The notes under the pieces are model-generated. The model was not told where the DNA came from. It ran no database searches and saw nothing but the letters and a program-made list of their open reading frames with translations. Shown here piece after piece: positions 1-8,948 of a stretch of 64,000 nt of DNA (position 1 is the first letter of the stretch; the number at the start of each line of letters is the position of its first letter). The translations under genes and the position numbers were made by a program. The DNA is from Paeniglutamicibacter kerguelensis (lineage in GTDB: Bacteria; Actinomycetota; Actinomycetes; Actinomycetales; Micrococcaceae): positions 558,001 through 622,000 of the forward strand of contig NZ_JAGIOF010000001.1 in assembly GCF_017876535.1 (NCBI RefSeq). The letters run 5' to 3'.

Positions 1-817
1 CCAGGCGGACGCGCAGCAGGTCGCCCAGGATAATACGCGAGAAAGTCGCGGGGTTTTCCGCATCCAGCGCCGGGACCATGATGTGGCTGGTCATGATGCT
101 GGCGACGCCGGCGGCGATGGCCGCGGCGAAGGGCACGAGCTCGCGGTCGCGCAGCGTTTCAAGGTCCACGTCGATCGTCGGCAACGCAAGGTGCGAATCG
201 GTGGCGGTGTCCCCGTGGCCGGGGAAGTGCTTGGCGCAGGCTGCGACGCCGGCTTCCTGCAGGCCCCTCACCCAGGCCGCGGTGTGTTCGGCGACCAGTG
301 CGGCGTCGGCGCCGAAGCTGCGCACCCCGATCACGGGGTTCTCCGGGGTGGAGTTCACGTCGGCATCGGGGGCGAGGTTCAGGTTGAAGCCCAGCGCCGC
401 CAGCTCGTCGGCGATCGCCGCGGCCGAGGCCGCCGTGGTCGCGGGGTCGTTGATGCGCCCGAGCACCGCGTTGCCCGGCTGGTTGGAACCGGTGAGGTAG
501 TGCAGGCGGGTGACGTCCCCGCCCTCCTCGTCCAGGGTCAACAGGACGGTGGGCGACGCGGCGCGCAGCCGGCCCATGAGCGCGGCCAGCTGTCCCGGGG
601 AGCTGAGGTTGGTGCCGTAGATGCACACCGAACCCAGCCCGGCACCAAGCGCGGACCCGATCCAGGCAGGCATCGTCGTGCCGGTGAAGCCGGGCATCAG
701 GGTGCCGGCGGCGAGGGCGCGAAGCCCGGCGTCGGACATCGGCGCGGACACGGACACGGACACGGACGACGACAGCGCGTCGGCCGCGGATCCGATGGCG
801 GGGATCGAACGGTTCAT
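1..817 (-). CDS. Glycoside hydrolase family 3 (NagZ-like), 3' end outside window
   Basis: Partial gene, about 272 codons seen, running off the left edge. The protein carries KHFPGHGDT followed by DSH, the signature of GH3 beta-N-acetylglucosaminidases (NagZ type), and an upstream LLTLDEEGG segment typical of the family's barrel. It should release terminal N-acetylglucosamine or a related sugar from oligosaccharides imported by the transporter encoded just upstream. The ATG at 815-817 overlaps the stop of the preceding permease gene (TGATG), so translation is probably coupled. An alternative ATG lies at 737-739, after a short Ser-Val repeat encoded by a hexanucleotide repeat. Family call is firm; exact substrate is inferred. 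Confidence 0.85.
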   Translation of the reverse strand, partial: MNRSIPAIGSAADALSSSVSVSVSAPMSDAGLRALAAGTLMPGFTGTTMPAWIGSALGAGLGSVCIYGTNLSSPGQLAALMGRLRAASPTVLLTLDEEGGDVTRLHYLTGSNQPGNAVLGRINDPATTAASAAAIADELAALGFNLNLAPDADVNSTPENPVIGVRSFGADAALVAEHTAAWVRGLQEAGVAACAKHFPGHGDTATDSHLALPTIDVDLETLRDRELVPFAAAIAAGVASIMTSHIMVPALDAENPATFSRIILGDLLRVRL

Positions 818-1656
818 CAGCCCTTCACCGCCCCGCCGACCAGGCCCGAGGACATCTTGGACTGCACGATCATGAAGAAGATGATCACCGGCACGGCAAC
901 CATCATGGAGGCGGCCATGACCAGGCCCCAGTCGGTTTCGCGGGTCGCGGAGGCCTGCACGAATCCGCGCAGCCACAGCGGCAGCGTCTTCATCTGGTCC
1001 TCGGTCATCACCACCAGGGCGACGGTGAATTCGTTCCACGCCTGCAAGAACGCGTAGACGCCGGAGGCCACCAGCCCCGGGGCCAGCAGCGGGAAGGTGA
1101 TGCGCATGAACGCCTGGGTGCGGGAGAGGCCGTCGACCATGCCCGCCTCCTCGAGCTCGGCCGGGACGCCGGCGACAAAGCCGCGCAGCATCCAGATGGT
1201 GAACGGGATGACCGCGGCGGTGTAGAGCAGGGTCAGGCCCAGCACGTTGTTCAGCAGGCCCACGGAGCTCATCATCTTGTACTGGGCGATGAACATGCCC
1301 TCGGCCGGCAGCATCTGAATCAGCAGCATCGCCAGGATGAAGGACTTGCGGCCCTTGAACTTGAACCGGCTGATCGCCAGTGCGCCCAGGAATGCGACGA
1401 ACAGCGCCACGGCCACGGTGGTCAGCGTGACGCTCAGCGAGATGCCCAGCGCGGCGACGAACTTGCCGTCGGCGAAGACCGCCTTGAAGTTGTCGAACGA
1501 TCCGCCGAAGGGCAGGAACGTCGGGGTGGCCGACTGCAGCACCGCGTTGGGCAGGAAGGACGAGTTGAACATCCAGTAGACGGGGAAGGCCCAGGCCACG
1601 GCGACGGCGAGCGCAACGGCCGTCCAGATGCCGGACGAGATCGATTTAATCCGCAT
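817..1656 (-). CDS. Sugar ABC transporter permease, MalG type
   Basis: A 279-residue inner-membrane permease of the binding-protein-dependent carbohydrate ABC family (MalG/UgpE group). The N-terminus holds one hydrophobic segment followed by PVYWMFNSSFLP, and the cytoplasmic EAA loop is visible as EAGMVDGLSRTQAFMRITFPL, which docks onto the ATPase. About six membrane segments can be counted. It lies one base after the MalF-type gene and overlaps the glycosidase start, so the genes form one operon. No ATPase gene is present here; such systems often share an MsiK/MalK-type ATPase encoded elsewhere. Confidence 0.93.
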   Translation of the reverse strand: MRIKSISSGIWTAVALAVAVAWAFPVYWMFNSSFLPNAVLQSATPTFLPFGGSFDNFKAVFADGKFVAALGISLSVTLTTVAVALFVAFLGALAISRFKFKGRKSFILAMLLIQMLPAEGMFIAQYKMMSSVGLLNNVLGLTLLYTAAVIPFTIWMLRGFVAGVPAELEEAGMVDGLSRTQAFMRITFPLLAPGLVASGVYAFLQAWNEFTVALVVMTEDQMKTLPLWLRGFVQASATRETDWGLVMAASMMVAVPVIIFFMIVQSKMSSGLVGGAVKG

Positions 1657-1657
1657 T

Positions 1658-2632
1658 CTAGTCTTCCTCCTTCATCAGCGAGCGCACGTAGTACCAGCTG
1701 ATGGCAATGGTGATGATGAGCATCAGGATGGACACGGCGCTTGCCGCGCCGAAGTCGCCGGAGCCGACGCCCATTTGGTAGATGTAGGTGCCCAGCAGGT
1801 GGGTCTCGTTGGCCACGCCTCCGGCGTCCTGCAGCAGCTTGATCTGGGTGAACACGCGCAGGTCCCAGATCAGCTGCAGCAGCAACACGATCGAGAGCAC
1901 CGGGGTGATCAGCGGCATGATGATGTACCGGATGCGCTGCATGCCGGTGGCACCGTCCATGGCCGCGGCCTCCAGCACCTCCTCGGAGATCTGGGTCAGG
2001 CCCGCGTAGATGCTCAGCGCCACGAACGGCACGGACATCCACACGACGATGACCAGCGCGATGGCAAAGAAGGTGAGCGGTTCGGCGAGCCAGTTGTGGC
2101 CCTCGGCGTCGAACCCGAAGCGGGTCAGCAGCCAGTTCAGCACGCCGCGGCGCCAGTCGACCAACCAGACCCAGACGGTCATGGCCGCGACCACGGGCAT
2201 GGCCCAGGCCAGCAGCATGGAGATCTGCAGGGCCAGCCTGGCCACGGTGCCCACGCGCTTCATGAGGATCGCCAGGAGGAAGCCGATGACCACCGTCGTG
2301 CCGGCGGCGAGCAGGCAGAAGAGCAGGGAACGGCCCAGGATGACCCAGAAATTCGGGTCGGACAGCAGTGCCGTGTAGTTTTCGAGTCCGACGAATTCGG
2401 GAGGTGCGCCGAATTGCTGCTTCAGCCCGAATTTCTGAAAGCTGGTGTAGACCTGCCAACCCACGGGGTATCCCAGGGCCGCGACCAGGATGATCAGCGT
2501 CGGGGCGATCAACAAGAGCGGCGTCTTGGATCTGCGCTTTTTGACGAGGGGAACGGGGATCTTGGCGCTGGCGGGTTCAACCGGTTGCGGTTGCTGTTGC
2601 TGCGCCGGCGGCGCCGGGGCGTGGGTGGGCAT
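1658..2632 (-). CDS. Sugar ABC transporter permease, MalF type
   Basis: A 324-residue membrane permease, partner of the MalG-type subunit downstream. The N-terminus is Gln/Pro-rich and hydrophilic, followed by a first membrane helix (LLLIAPTLIILVAALGYPV) and the EAA-loop region (EVLEAAAMDGATGMQRIRYIIMPLI). I chose the ATG at 2630-2632. A GTG at 2684-2686 would add 18 residues, but neither start has a strong ribosome-binding site. It follows the binding-protein gene by about 100 bases and ends one base before the next permease. Role: transmembrane channel for an oligosaccharide or amino sugar. Confidence 0.92.
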   Translation of the reverse strand: MPTHAPAPPAQQQQPQPVEPASAKIPVPLVKKRRSKTPLLLIAPTLIILVAALGYPVGWQVYTSFQKFGLKQQFGAPPEFVGLENYTALLSDPNFWVILGRSLLFCLLAAGTTVVIGFLLAILMKRVGTVARLALQISMLLAWAMPVVAAMTVWVWLVDWRRGVLNWLLTRFGFDAEGHNWLAEPLTFFAIALVIVVWMSVPFVALSIYAGLTQISEEVLEAAAMDGATGMQRIRYIIMPLITPVLSIVLLLQLIWDLRVFTQIKLLQDAGGVANETHLLGTYIYQMGVGSGDFGAASAVSILMLIITIAISWYYVRSLMKEED

Positions 2633-2732
2633 GAGCTTCTTACGGCCTTTCGTCTCGGCGGAAGCCGACGTACGGGGGTGCTGCACAAAAGGGATGGCCG
2701 GGGCGAGTCCACGCCCCGGCCATCAACAAGTG

Positions 2733-4121
2733 CTACTTCAGGTTCAGCATCGGGGTGATCTGGGCGTCGTATTCCTTCGCCAGGGCCTCCAGATCCGCGG
2801 TGTCGCGGATCTTGCCGAAGAACTCCTCCAGCTTCAGCGAGGATTCGACCGCTGCCCAACCCGGTGCGGCCGGGGTCAGCTTGGAGTTCGATGCCGAGGC
2901 GATGGCCGCCTTGGCGAACTGGTCCTCACCCATCGAGTCGTTGTTGTCCGAGTTTGCCGGGCCCAGTCCGTTCTTGCCGAGCATGTCCTGGTAGTCCGAG
3001 GAGAAGATGATGCGCATCAGTTCCTTGGCCAGCTCCGGGTTCTGGGACTTGGCGGAAATGCCGATGTTGGATCCGCCGGCCAGAACCGGTGCCGGATTGC
3101 CGTCGTTGCCCGGGAGTACGAAGGCGGAGAACTTCTTGTCGTTCCAGGTGCGGACGTCCTTGCCGGTCTTGGCGTCCTTCTCCATGTCGCCGATCGACCA
3201 GTGGGCCCATCCCGGGGCCATGATGGTGGCCGCCGCTAGCGAGGTCTTGCCGGTCGGCTTGCCCGCTTCGTCTAGGATCTGGTCGGCATCGTTGATGTAG
3301 AGCCACGGGGTGGCGTCCTTGGCGTCGGCCGGGGCCTTGGAAGCGCTCTTGTACAGGTCCTGCAGCTGCGCCAGGCCCTTGAGGGTGTTCGGGTCCGAGA
3401 GGGTCGAGGCCCACGCATCACCTTCCTTCTTGGCCAGTTCGCCGCCGTTGGCGAAGATCCAGGAGATGCCGTTGCGCCAGTCCTGGCCGCCGAGGAAGAA
3501 GCCGGAGAAGTTCTTGATGTCGCGCGGGTTCTTCTCGGTGATGGTCTTCACCGCGGTGTTGTACTCGTCCAGGGTCGTGGGGGTCTCGACGCCTGCTTCC
3601 TTCCACACGTCGCCGCGCTGGAACATGTAGCGCGAGCCCGCGTAGTAGGGGAGTGTGAAGTTCTTGCCGTCCACGGCGCCGGCCTCGACGAAGGACGGGA
3701 TCAGCTTGGCGCCGCCGAGCTCTTCGAACATGTCGGAGACGTCCAGGAAGGCGCCGATGTTGGTGAAGGTCGGGGACTGGGTGTTGCCCATTTCCACGAC
3801 GTCCGGGGTGTTGTTGGCATCGGGCAGCGCGGTGGTCATCTTGGTGACCAGATCGCCCCAGCCCTGCTCCTCGATCTTGAGGGTGGCGCCTGTCTTGGTC
3901 TTGAAGGTGTCCTTCAGGTATGTGCGAAGCTCTTCCGGGGTGTCGGCGCCCGCCAGCCACAGGGTGATGGTCTTGTCCGCGTTGCCTGCCGGATCACTGG
4001 CCGCCGCGGAACCGGCGGAAACCGGCGCGGAGGATGCAGCGGGTGCCCCGCTGCCGCCGCAAGCGGTCAGGGAGAGTGCCGCGGCGGTCGTGAGGGCCGC
4101 AAGCCCAAGGTACTTCTTCAT
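2733..4121 (-). CDS. Sugar ABC transporter substrate-binding lipoprotein
   Basis: A 462-residue extracellular solute-binding protein of the MalE-like family 1. The signal peptide ends in the lipobox LTAC with the lipidated Cys at residue 21, followed by a Gly/Ser/Ala linker, so the mature protein is tethered outside the membrane. The core shows the usual family landmarks (TPDVVEMGNTQ near the start of the hinge, LPYYAGSRYMFQR in the binding cleft). A clear GAAAGGATC ribosome-binding site precedes the ATG. It is the first gene of the operon and lies under a palindrome that is probably the ROK operator. The coupled GH3 glycosidase suggests chito-oligosaccharides or another GlcNAc-containing ligand; this is inferred. 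Confidence 0.93.
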   Translation of the reverse strand: MKKYLGLAALTTAAALSLTACGGSGAPAASSAPVSAGSAAASDPAGNADKTITLWLAGADTPEELRTYLKDTFKTKTGATLKIEEQGWGDLVTKMTTALPDANNTPDVVEMGNTQSPTFTNIGAFLDVSDMFEELGGAKLIPSFVEAGAVDGKNFTLPYYAGSRYMFQRGDVWKEAGVETPTTLDEYNTAVKTITEKNPRDIKNFSGFFLGGQDWRNGISWIFANGGELAKKEGDAWASTLSDPNTLKGLAQLQDLYKSASKAPADAKDATPWLYINDADQILDEAGKPTGKTSLAAATIMAPGWAHWSIGDMEKDAKTGKDVRTWNDKKFSAFVLPGNDGNPAPVLAGGSNIGISAKSQNPELAKELMRIIFSSDYQDMLGKNGLGPANSDNNDSMGEDQFAKAAIASASNSKLTPAAPGWAAVESSLKLEEFFGKIRDTADLEALAKEYDAQITPMLNLK

Positions 4122-4147
4122 TGGAGATCCTTTCGGAAGGGGGAAAC

Positions 4148-4168
4148 GGGTTTACTGCGAGTAATCCC
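4148..4168. promoter_or_regulatory. Palindrome in front of sugar ABC operon, probable ROK operator
   Basis: Nine-base arms GGGTTTACT and AGTAATCCC around a 3-base centre, one mismatch between arms, 27 bases upstream of the binding-protein start. The TTACT/AGTAA core shares the TACT/AGTA half-site motif of the perfect palindrome next to the ROK gene. It probably binds that regulator; no binding data are available here. Confidence 0.55.
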
Positions 4169-4197
4169 ATGCGAAGGGTCGTGCTTGTTACAACGGA

Positions 4198-5349
4198 TCA
4201 GGCCACTCCCAACTGATTCCAAAGAACCATGACCGCGGTGCCGCGCAGGACCACGTCCTGCGGTTCCTTGGCGAGGCGGACTTCCACCAAGGGTGGTCTG
4301 TGCGGAAGCATCCGTTCCACCAGCGTTTTTTCAACGCTTTGGCGCAAGGTCCCTTCCAAGAGGTGTGCCGGTCCGCTGAGGACGACTTCGGCCAAGTCAA
4401 GGGCCCCGACGATGGGCGCCAGTGCCACGGCGAGGCGCTCGCCGGCGATCTGCAGGACGTTTTCGGCGGCGGAGCCGGGGTCTTCCAAGGCCGCGGCTGC
4501 GGCGAGTCCGCGTTCGAGGAAGGGGACCGACAGCCAGGTTTCCAGGCAGCCGCGCTTGCCGCACTTGCACTCGAGGCCGCCGTCGGTGCCGACCACGACG
4601 TGGCCGATTTCCCCGGCTGCCGAGTGAACCCCGCGGGCGCGCTGGCCGTTGACCATGAGCCCGGAGCCCACGCCGCGGCCGACCTTGACCAGGATCATGT
4701 CGTTTGCGCCGCCCCCGAAGGTGAATTCGGCGAGAACCGCTGCATCCGCGTCGTTGGCCACGAGCGTGGGCAACCCGGTCCTCTGTTCGAGCAGTTCACG
4801 CAGCGGAAGGTCTTTCCAGTCCAGGTTGGGCGCGGTGAGCACCACGCCGTCGTGGTCGACGATGCCCGGGGTGCCGACGCCGATGCCAAGCAGCGGCGCC
4901 GTGGCGAGGCCGATGGCCCGGGTTGCCAGGTCGAGCACAAGCTGCGTGACTTCCTGTCCCTTTTCGTCCCCGGTGGTGGTTTCCACGCGGTGCAGGATGT
5001 TTCCATCCAGGTCCAGGACGGCGGCGCGGAGCACCGAGTTTTCTGCGAGGTCCAGACCGATGATCTGCAGCCCCCGGCGGTTTAGATCGACCATGATAGC
5101 GGGTTTCCCGGGTCGGATTTCCTCGGACTGGCCGAGTTCGATGACATGTCCGCGTTCGAGCAGTTCGGAGATCAGGTCCGATACCGTGACGCGGGTCAGG
5201 CCGAGGGTGCGCGAAAGGTCCGCGCGGCTCATCGGGCCCGTTGAATGAAGCGTCTGCAATGCAAGGGACAAGTTGTGTGCGCGGCCGTGTGAAGGCAGCG
5301 CTGCTGCGCCTGATGCCATGCTGCGCAGAGGGTCCCGTGAGGTGTTCAT
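4198..5349 (-). CDS. ROK-family transcriptional repressor
   Basis: A 383-residue NagC/XylR-type regulator. An N-terminal winged helix-turn-helix (MSRADLSRTLGLTRVTVSDLISELLERG, roughly residues 39-66) is followed by a sugar-kinase-like ROK domain with the zinc motif CKCGKRGCLE and preceding GEIGH. It probably represses the downstream ABC/GH3 operon until a sugar or sugar phosphate binds. The start at 5347-5349 has no ribosome-binding site and sits three bases from a perfect palindrome that overlaps a possible -10 element, so the message may be leaderless and the gene autoregulated. It is followed after about 76 bases by the binding-protein gene, which has its own operator-like site. Confidence 0.93.
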   Translation of the reverse strand: MNTSRDPLRSMASGAAALPSHGRAHNLSLALQTLHSTGPMSRADLSRTLGLTRVTVSDLISELLERGHVIELGQSEEIRPGKPAIMVDLNRRGLQIIGLDLAENSVLRAAVLDLDGNILHRVETTTGDEKGQEVTQLVLDLATRAIGLATAPLLGIGVGTPGIVDHDGVVLTAPNLDWKDLPLRELLEQRTGLPTLVANDADAAVLAEFTFGGGANDMILVKVGRGVGSGLMVNGQRARGVHSAAGEIGHVVVGTDGGLECKCGKRGCLETWLSVPFLERGLAAAAALEDPGSAAENVLQIAGERLAVALAPIVGALDLAEVVLSGPAHLLEGTLRQSVEKTLVERMLPHRPPLVEVRLAKEPQDVVLRGTAVMVLWNQLGVA

Positions 5350-5351
5350 GG

Positions 5352-5374
5352 TTGTTAGTAAACTGTACTAACAA
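5352..5374. promoter_or_regulatory. Perfect palindrome at ROK gene start, probable operator
   Basis: Arms TTGTTAGTA (5352-5360) and TACTAACAA (5366-5374) match perfectly around a 5-base centre. The site abuts the ROK start codon. Read on the minus strand it contains a TTACTA-like -10 about 7 bases before the ATG and a weak TTGCGC -35 18 bases further up, compatible with a leaderless, self-repressed promoter. Confidence 0.7.
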
Positions 5375-5574
5375 ACAATGCGCAAGGGTTCGGACCACCA
5401 TTTCCCGCCGCGATCGCATTGTGACGTGGGACAAGTTGCGCGAAATTCGACGTGGACGTCTTCGGGTCGACGCAGCTTCGGGGGAGCCGGCGGGTGGATC
5501 GTTGCGCGTGAGCTTGGCTACAAGCGCCGCGAATTTTCGGCCCGGCGAGTGTCCGGCTGTCACACTTGAAGGTG

Positions 5575-6099
5575 ATGACTACAGCAACCCTCACCGATGC
5601 CAGCACCCTGACGATCCGTCCCGCCGTGGAGGCCGACTACCCGCACATTGCGCGGATCACCGTCGACTCCTACCTGGACGCGGGCCACTTCGATGACCCG
5701 GACCACGAGTACCTGCAGTTCGTGCAGCAGGTTGCCGCGCGTCACGCGGCCTCCGAGATCCTCGTCGCCGAGCGCGACGGCGTTGTCATCGGCTCGGTCA
5801 CCCTGGTGCGCCCGGGCAGCGAGTACGCCGACATCGCGCTGGAAGGCGAACTCGAGTTCCGCATGCTGGTCATCGACCCGGCGGTGCAGCGCACCGGGGC
5901 CGGCCGCGCACTGCTGAACGCGGTGATCGACCGTGCCCGCGAGATCGAGGACGTCCACACCGTCTCGCTGACCACCGGCGGCCACTGGGTTGCGGCCCGC
6001 GCCCTCTACGAGGCCGACGGATTCCACCATGCCTCCGAGCGCGACTGGTACGTGCCGAACACCGAGATCGTCCTGGTCGTTTACACGCTGGCGCTCTAG
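5575..6099 (+). CDS. GNAT family N-acetyltransferase
   Basis: A 174-residue acetyl-CoA-dependent acyltransferase. Motif A is visible as LEFRMLVIDPAVQRTGAGRALL, with the QRTGAG pyrophosphate loop for acetyl-CoA, and the C-terminal beta-strand region YEADGFHH is typical. The acceptor cannot be read from sequence. I start at ATG 5575, which has GAAGG just upstream; the frame is open three codons further to a TTG. It stands alone between the ROK regulator, transcribed away from it, and a strong hairpin at 6131-6180. Confidence 0.85.
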   Translation: MTTATLTDASTLTIRPAVEADYPHIARITVDSYLDAGHFDDPDHEYLQFVQQVAARHAASEILVAERDGVVIGSVTLVRPGSEYADIALEGELEFRMLVIDPAVQRTGAGRALLNAVIDRAREIEDVHTVSLTTGGHWVAARALYEADGFHHASERDWYVPNTEIVLVVYTLAL

Positions 6100-6130
6100 G
6101 CCGGAGCCGGCCCGGCACTGCACTTGAAAC

Positions 6131-6180
6131 CGAGGCTTCCGCGTTCCATCCCATTCGGCGGGTGGAACACGGAAGCCTCG
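6131..6180. terminator. Intrinsic terminator-like hairpin after GNAT gene
   Basis: Perfect 11-base arms CGAGGCTTCCG (6131-6141) and CGGAAGCCTCG (6170-6180). The stem continues inward for seven more pairs with one mismatch. It is followed by TCGTTTA. It probably ends transcription of the acetyltransferase gene. Confidence 0.75.
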
Positions 6181-6312
6181 TCGTTTAACCACCGGAAATG
6201 GGGCCGCGGTTGCGCAACACGCGTGCGCTCCAGGGGGATCGGACGTTGGATTTGGATAGGCTCGAAGGCGTGCGCACCCTGCGTTCCAGCCACCGAGTGA
6301 AGGAAGCCCCCC

Positions 6313-6924
6313 ATGAGCGTCATCCACGAAACGACAATGGTTCCGACAAAGCGCGAGCTGATGGCCGGTTGGCTGCCGAAGCAGGACTGGTTCGAGGGCG
6401 GAGGGACTCCCGTGCTCAGCGTGGCCGGCGGGTTCCGGCTTGACGATCCGGCCGGCGAGGTCGGCCTGGAAATGATCCTGGTGCGCGATTCCGGGCAGGG
6501 GAATCCGGTGCTTTACCACGTCTCGCTGAGCTACCGCGGGGCCGAACTTGCCGGCGCGGAGGAGTACCTGCTGGGCACCAGTGAGCACGGGGTGCTGGGC
6601 ACCCGCTGGATCTACGACGCCGCAGGCGACCCTGTGTGGCAGCGGCAGATGCGTGCCTTGATTTCCGGCGAGGTGCCGGCGCAGCACCAAAACGATTCGA
6701 ATGCGCTCGATGCCACGGTCGCCGTGGTGCTTGCGCCGCAGGCCGACGGACCGGGCGACGTGCAAACCGACGTGCGGGGCGAGGTGCCGCAACCGGCGCT
6801 TGCGGTCATCCGCCGCCCGGAAGCGGGCGGATCGGGCTCCGGGGGAGCGTGTGCATGGGTCAACGCGTCGTGGGCCGATGCCGAGGGCAACATCGTTGCA
6901 GGTGCCGTCGTCGAACTTTCCTAG
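6313..6924 (+). CDS. Maltokinase N-terminal cap-like (CG0192-type) protein
   Basis: A 203-residue soluble protein, often mislabelled as a glucan-branching enzyme or hypothetical. The segments MAGWLPKQDWFEG, MILVRDSGQGNPVLYHVSLSYRG and the later HGVLGTRWIYDAAGDPVW resemble the N-terminal cap domain of actinobacterial maltokinase, here without the kinase domain. Its role is not established. It has a good AGGAAG site before ATG 6313 and stands alone between a terminator and the gatCAB operon. I am fairly sure of the fold group and unsure of function. Confidence 0.65.
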   Translation: MSVIHETTMVPTKRELMAGWLPKQDWFEGGGTPVLSVAGGFRLDDPAGEVGLEMILVRDSGQGNPVLYHVSLSYRGAELAGAEEYLLGTSEHGVLGTRWIYDAAGDPVWQRQMRALISGEVPAQHQNDSNALDATVAVVLAPQADGPGDVQTDVRGEVPQPALAVIRRPEAGGSGSGGACAWVNASWADAEGNIVAGAVVELS

Positions 6925-7099
6925 ACGCGGCGGCAGGCGGGGTTTGCTTTCCGGGTTGGGGCGGCCGTGGGCGTGCCGGCGGCGCGGCGGGTGAATGCGC
7001 AGGCGGGATCACGCATCGACCCGGAAATCCGGCGCTGTTCGGAGCCTCGGGGCGTACTAGACTAGTGGGGAAACCCCATCCGCCCACTTAGGGAGATAC

Positions 7100-7396
7100 A
7101 TGTCTGCCATCAGCCGTGAGGACGTTGCGCACTTGGCGCACCTGGCCCACATTGAGATGAGCGATGCCGAGCTGGACAAGATGACCGGCGAGCTCGGTGT
7201 CATTGTCGAAGCAATCGCGTCGGTGTCCGAAGCCGCGTCCGCCGATGTTCCGGCCACCACCCACCCGATTGCGCTGTTCAACGTCTTCCGCGAGGACGTC
7301 GTCGGTCCGACGCTCACCGCCGAGGAAGCGCTGCTGAACGCGCCGGATTCCACCGACACGCGCTTCAAGGTGCCGGCCATTTTGGATGGAGAGTAA
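7100..7396 (+). CDS. gatC: Asp-tRNA(Asn)/Glu-tRNA(Gln) amidotransferase subunit C
   Basis: A 98-residue GatC, the small subunit that stabilises the GatA-GatB complex. It begins SAISREDVAHLAHLAHIEMSDAEL, the standard GatC helix, and ends with a RFKVPAILDGE tail that packs between the partner subunits. The complex converts misacylated Glu-tRNA(Gln), and often Asp-tRNA(Asn), to the correct amide in the cytoplasm, replacing a glutaminyl-tRNA synthetase. A GGGAGAT site precedes the ATG. gatA starts three bases after its stop, forming the operon gatC-gatA-gatB. Confidence 0.96.
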   Translation: MSAISREDVAHLAHLAHIEMSDAELDKMTGELGVIVEAIASVSEAASADVPATTHPIALFNVFREDVVGPTLTAEEALLNAPDSTDTRFKVPAILDGE

Positions 7397-7399
7397 TTC

Positions 7400-8947
7400 A
7401 TGAACGAGATTATTCGTTACTCCGCAACCGAGCTTGCCGCCAAGCTGCGCGCCGGGGAAATCACCAGCGTGCAGGCCGTGCAGGCCCACCTGGACCGCAT
7501 CGCCGAGGTTGACGGGGGAGAACAGGGCGTTCACGCCTTCCTGCACGTCAACGGCGAAGAAGCACTGGCGGTTGCCGCAGAGGTCGACGCAATCCGTGCC
7601 GCAGGCGGTGCCGCGGCGGAAGCGCTGCACCCGTTCGCCGGCGTGCCGATCGCCGTCAAGGACCTGATCGTCACCAAGGGCCAGCCCACCACCGCGGCAT
7701 CGAAGATGCTCGAAGGCTGGATGAGCCCGTACGACGCCACCGTGATCACCAAGATCCGCGAAGCCAAGCTGCCGATGCTGGGCAAGACCAACCTTGACGA
7801 GTTCGCGATGGGTTCCTCCACCGAGCACTCCGCCTACGGCCCGACCCGCAACCCGTGGGACCTGAACCGGATCCCCGGCGGCTCCGGCGGCGGCTCCGCA
7901 GCGGCCGTCGCCGCGTTCGAGGCACCGCTGGCCCTTGGCACCGACACCGGCGGCTCGATCCGCCAGCCGGGAGCCGTCACCGGCACCGTCGGCGTGAAGC
8001 CGACCTACGGCGGGGTCTCGCGCTACGGCGCGATCGCCATGGCCTCTTCGCTGGACCAGATCGGCCCGGTCACCCGGACCGTGCTGGACTCCGCGTACCT
8101 GCACGAGCTGATCGGCGGGCACGACCCGGCCGACTCGACGTCGCTGAACGAACCGGTTCCGGCGCTGGTTGCCTCCGCCGAGCTGGGCGCCTCCGGCGAC
8201 ATGACCGGCGTGCGCGTCGGCGTCATCAAGGAACTGCAGGGCGAAGGCTACGAGCCGGGCGTGCAGGCACGCTTCGACGAGTCGCTGGAGGCGCTGCGCG
8301 CCGCCGGAGCGGAAATCGTCGAGGTTTCCTGCCCGAACTTCAAGTACGCGCTGGGCGCCTACTACCTGATCATGCCCTCGGAGGTCTCCTCCAATCTGGC
8401 CAAGTTCGACGGCGTGCGCTTCGGCACCCGCGTGCTTCCCACGGAGGGCCCGCTCACGATCGAACGCGTCATGGGTGCAACCCGTGCCGCGGGCTTCGGC
8501 GAAGAGGTCAAGCGCCGCATCATCCTGGGCACCTACGCGCTGAGCGCCGGCTACTACGACGCCTACTACGGCTCGGCCCAGAAGGTCCGCACGCTGATCC
8601 AGCGCGACTTCGACGCCGCGTTCGAGCTCGCCGACGTGCTGATCTCCCCGACCAGCCCGACCGTCGCCTTCGAGCTGGGCTCGAAGACCGGCGATCCGCT
8701 GGCGATGTACCTCAACGACGTTGCCACCATCCCGGCGAACATGGCCGGCGTCCCGGGCATCACCGTCCCGGGCGGCCTGTCCGAGGGCCTTCCGGTAGGC
8801 ATCCAGTTCCTGGCCCCGGCCCGCGAGGATGCCCGCCTGTACCGTGCCGGTGCGGCACTTGAGAAGCTGCTGGAAGACAAGTGGGGCGGCCGGTTGATCG
8901 ACCAGGCCCCCGAACTGTCCGCCGCCACCACTGGAGGGATTGCCTAA
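7400..8947 (+). CDS. gatA: Glu-tRNA(Gln) amidotransferase subunit A
   Basis: A 515-residue amidase-signature enzyme that hydrolyses glutamine to supply ammonia for the transamidation on GatB. The signature [15 protein letters not shown] followed by [13 protein letters not shown] gives the cis-Ser and nucleophilic Ser, and the catalytic Lys lies in GVPIAVKDL. Length is normal for GatA. It sits between gatC and gatB with tight spacing, and the GGAGGG near its 3' end serves as the ribosome-binding site of gatB. Confidence 0.97.
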   Translation: MNEIIRYSATELAAKLRAGEITSVQAVQAHLDRIAEVDGGEQGVHAFLHVNGEEALAVAAEVDAIRAAGGAAAEALHPFAGVPIAVKDLIVTKGQPTTAASKMLEGWMSPYDATVITKIREAKLPMLGKTNLDEFAMGSSTEHSAYGPTRNPWDLNRIPGGSGGGSAAAVAAFEAPLALGTDTGGSIRQPGAVTGTVGVKPTYGGVSRYGAIAMASSLDQIGPVTRTVLDSAYLHELIGGHDPADSTSLNEPVPALVASAELGASGDMTGVRVGVIKELQGEGYEPGVQARFDESLEALRAAGAEIVEVSCPNFKYALGAYYLIMPSEVSSNLAKFDGVRFGTRVLPTEGPLTIERVMGATRAAGFGEEVKRRIILGTYALSAGYYDAYYGSAQKVRTLIQRDFDAAFELADVLISPTSPTVAFELGSKTGDPLAMYLNDVATIPANMAGVPGITVPGGLSEGLPVGIQFLAPAREDARLYRAGAALEKLLEDKWGGRLIDQAPELSAATTGGIA

Positions 8948-8948
8948 G

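Noticed and set aside
1628..2758. Plus-strand 376-codon frame rich in Gln/His/Asp
   Set aside because: Antisense to the MalF-type permease; typical high-GC shadow.
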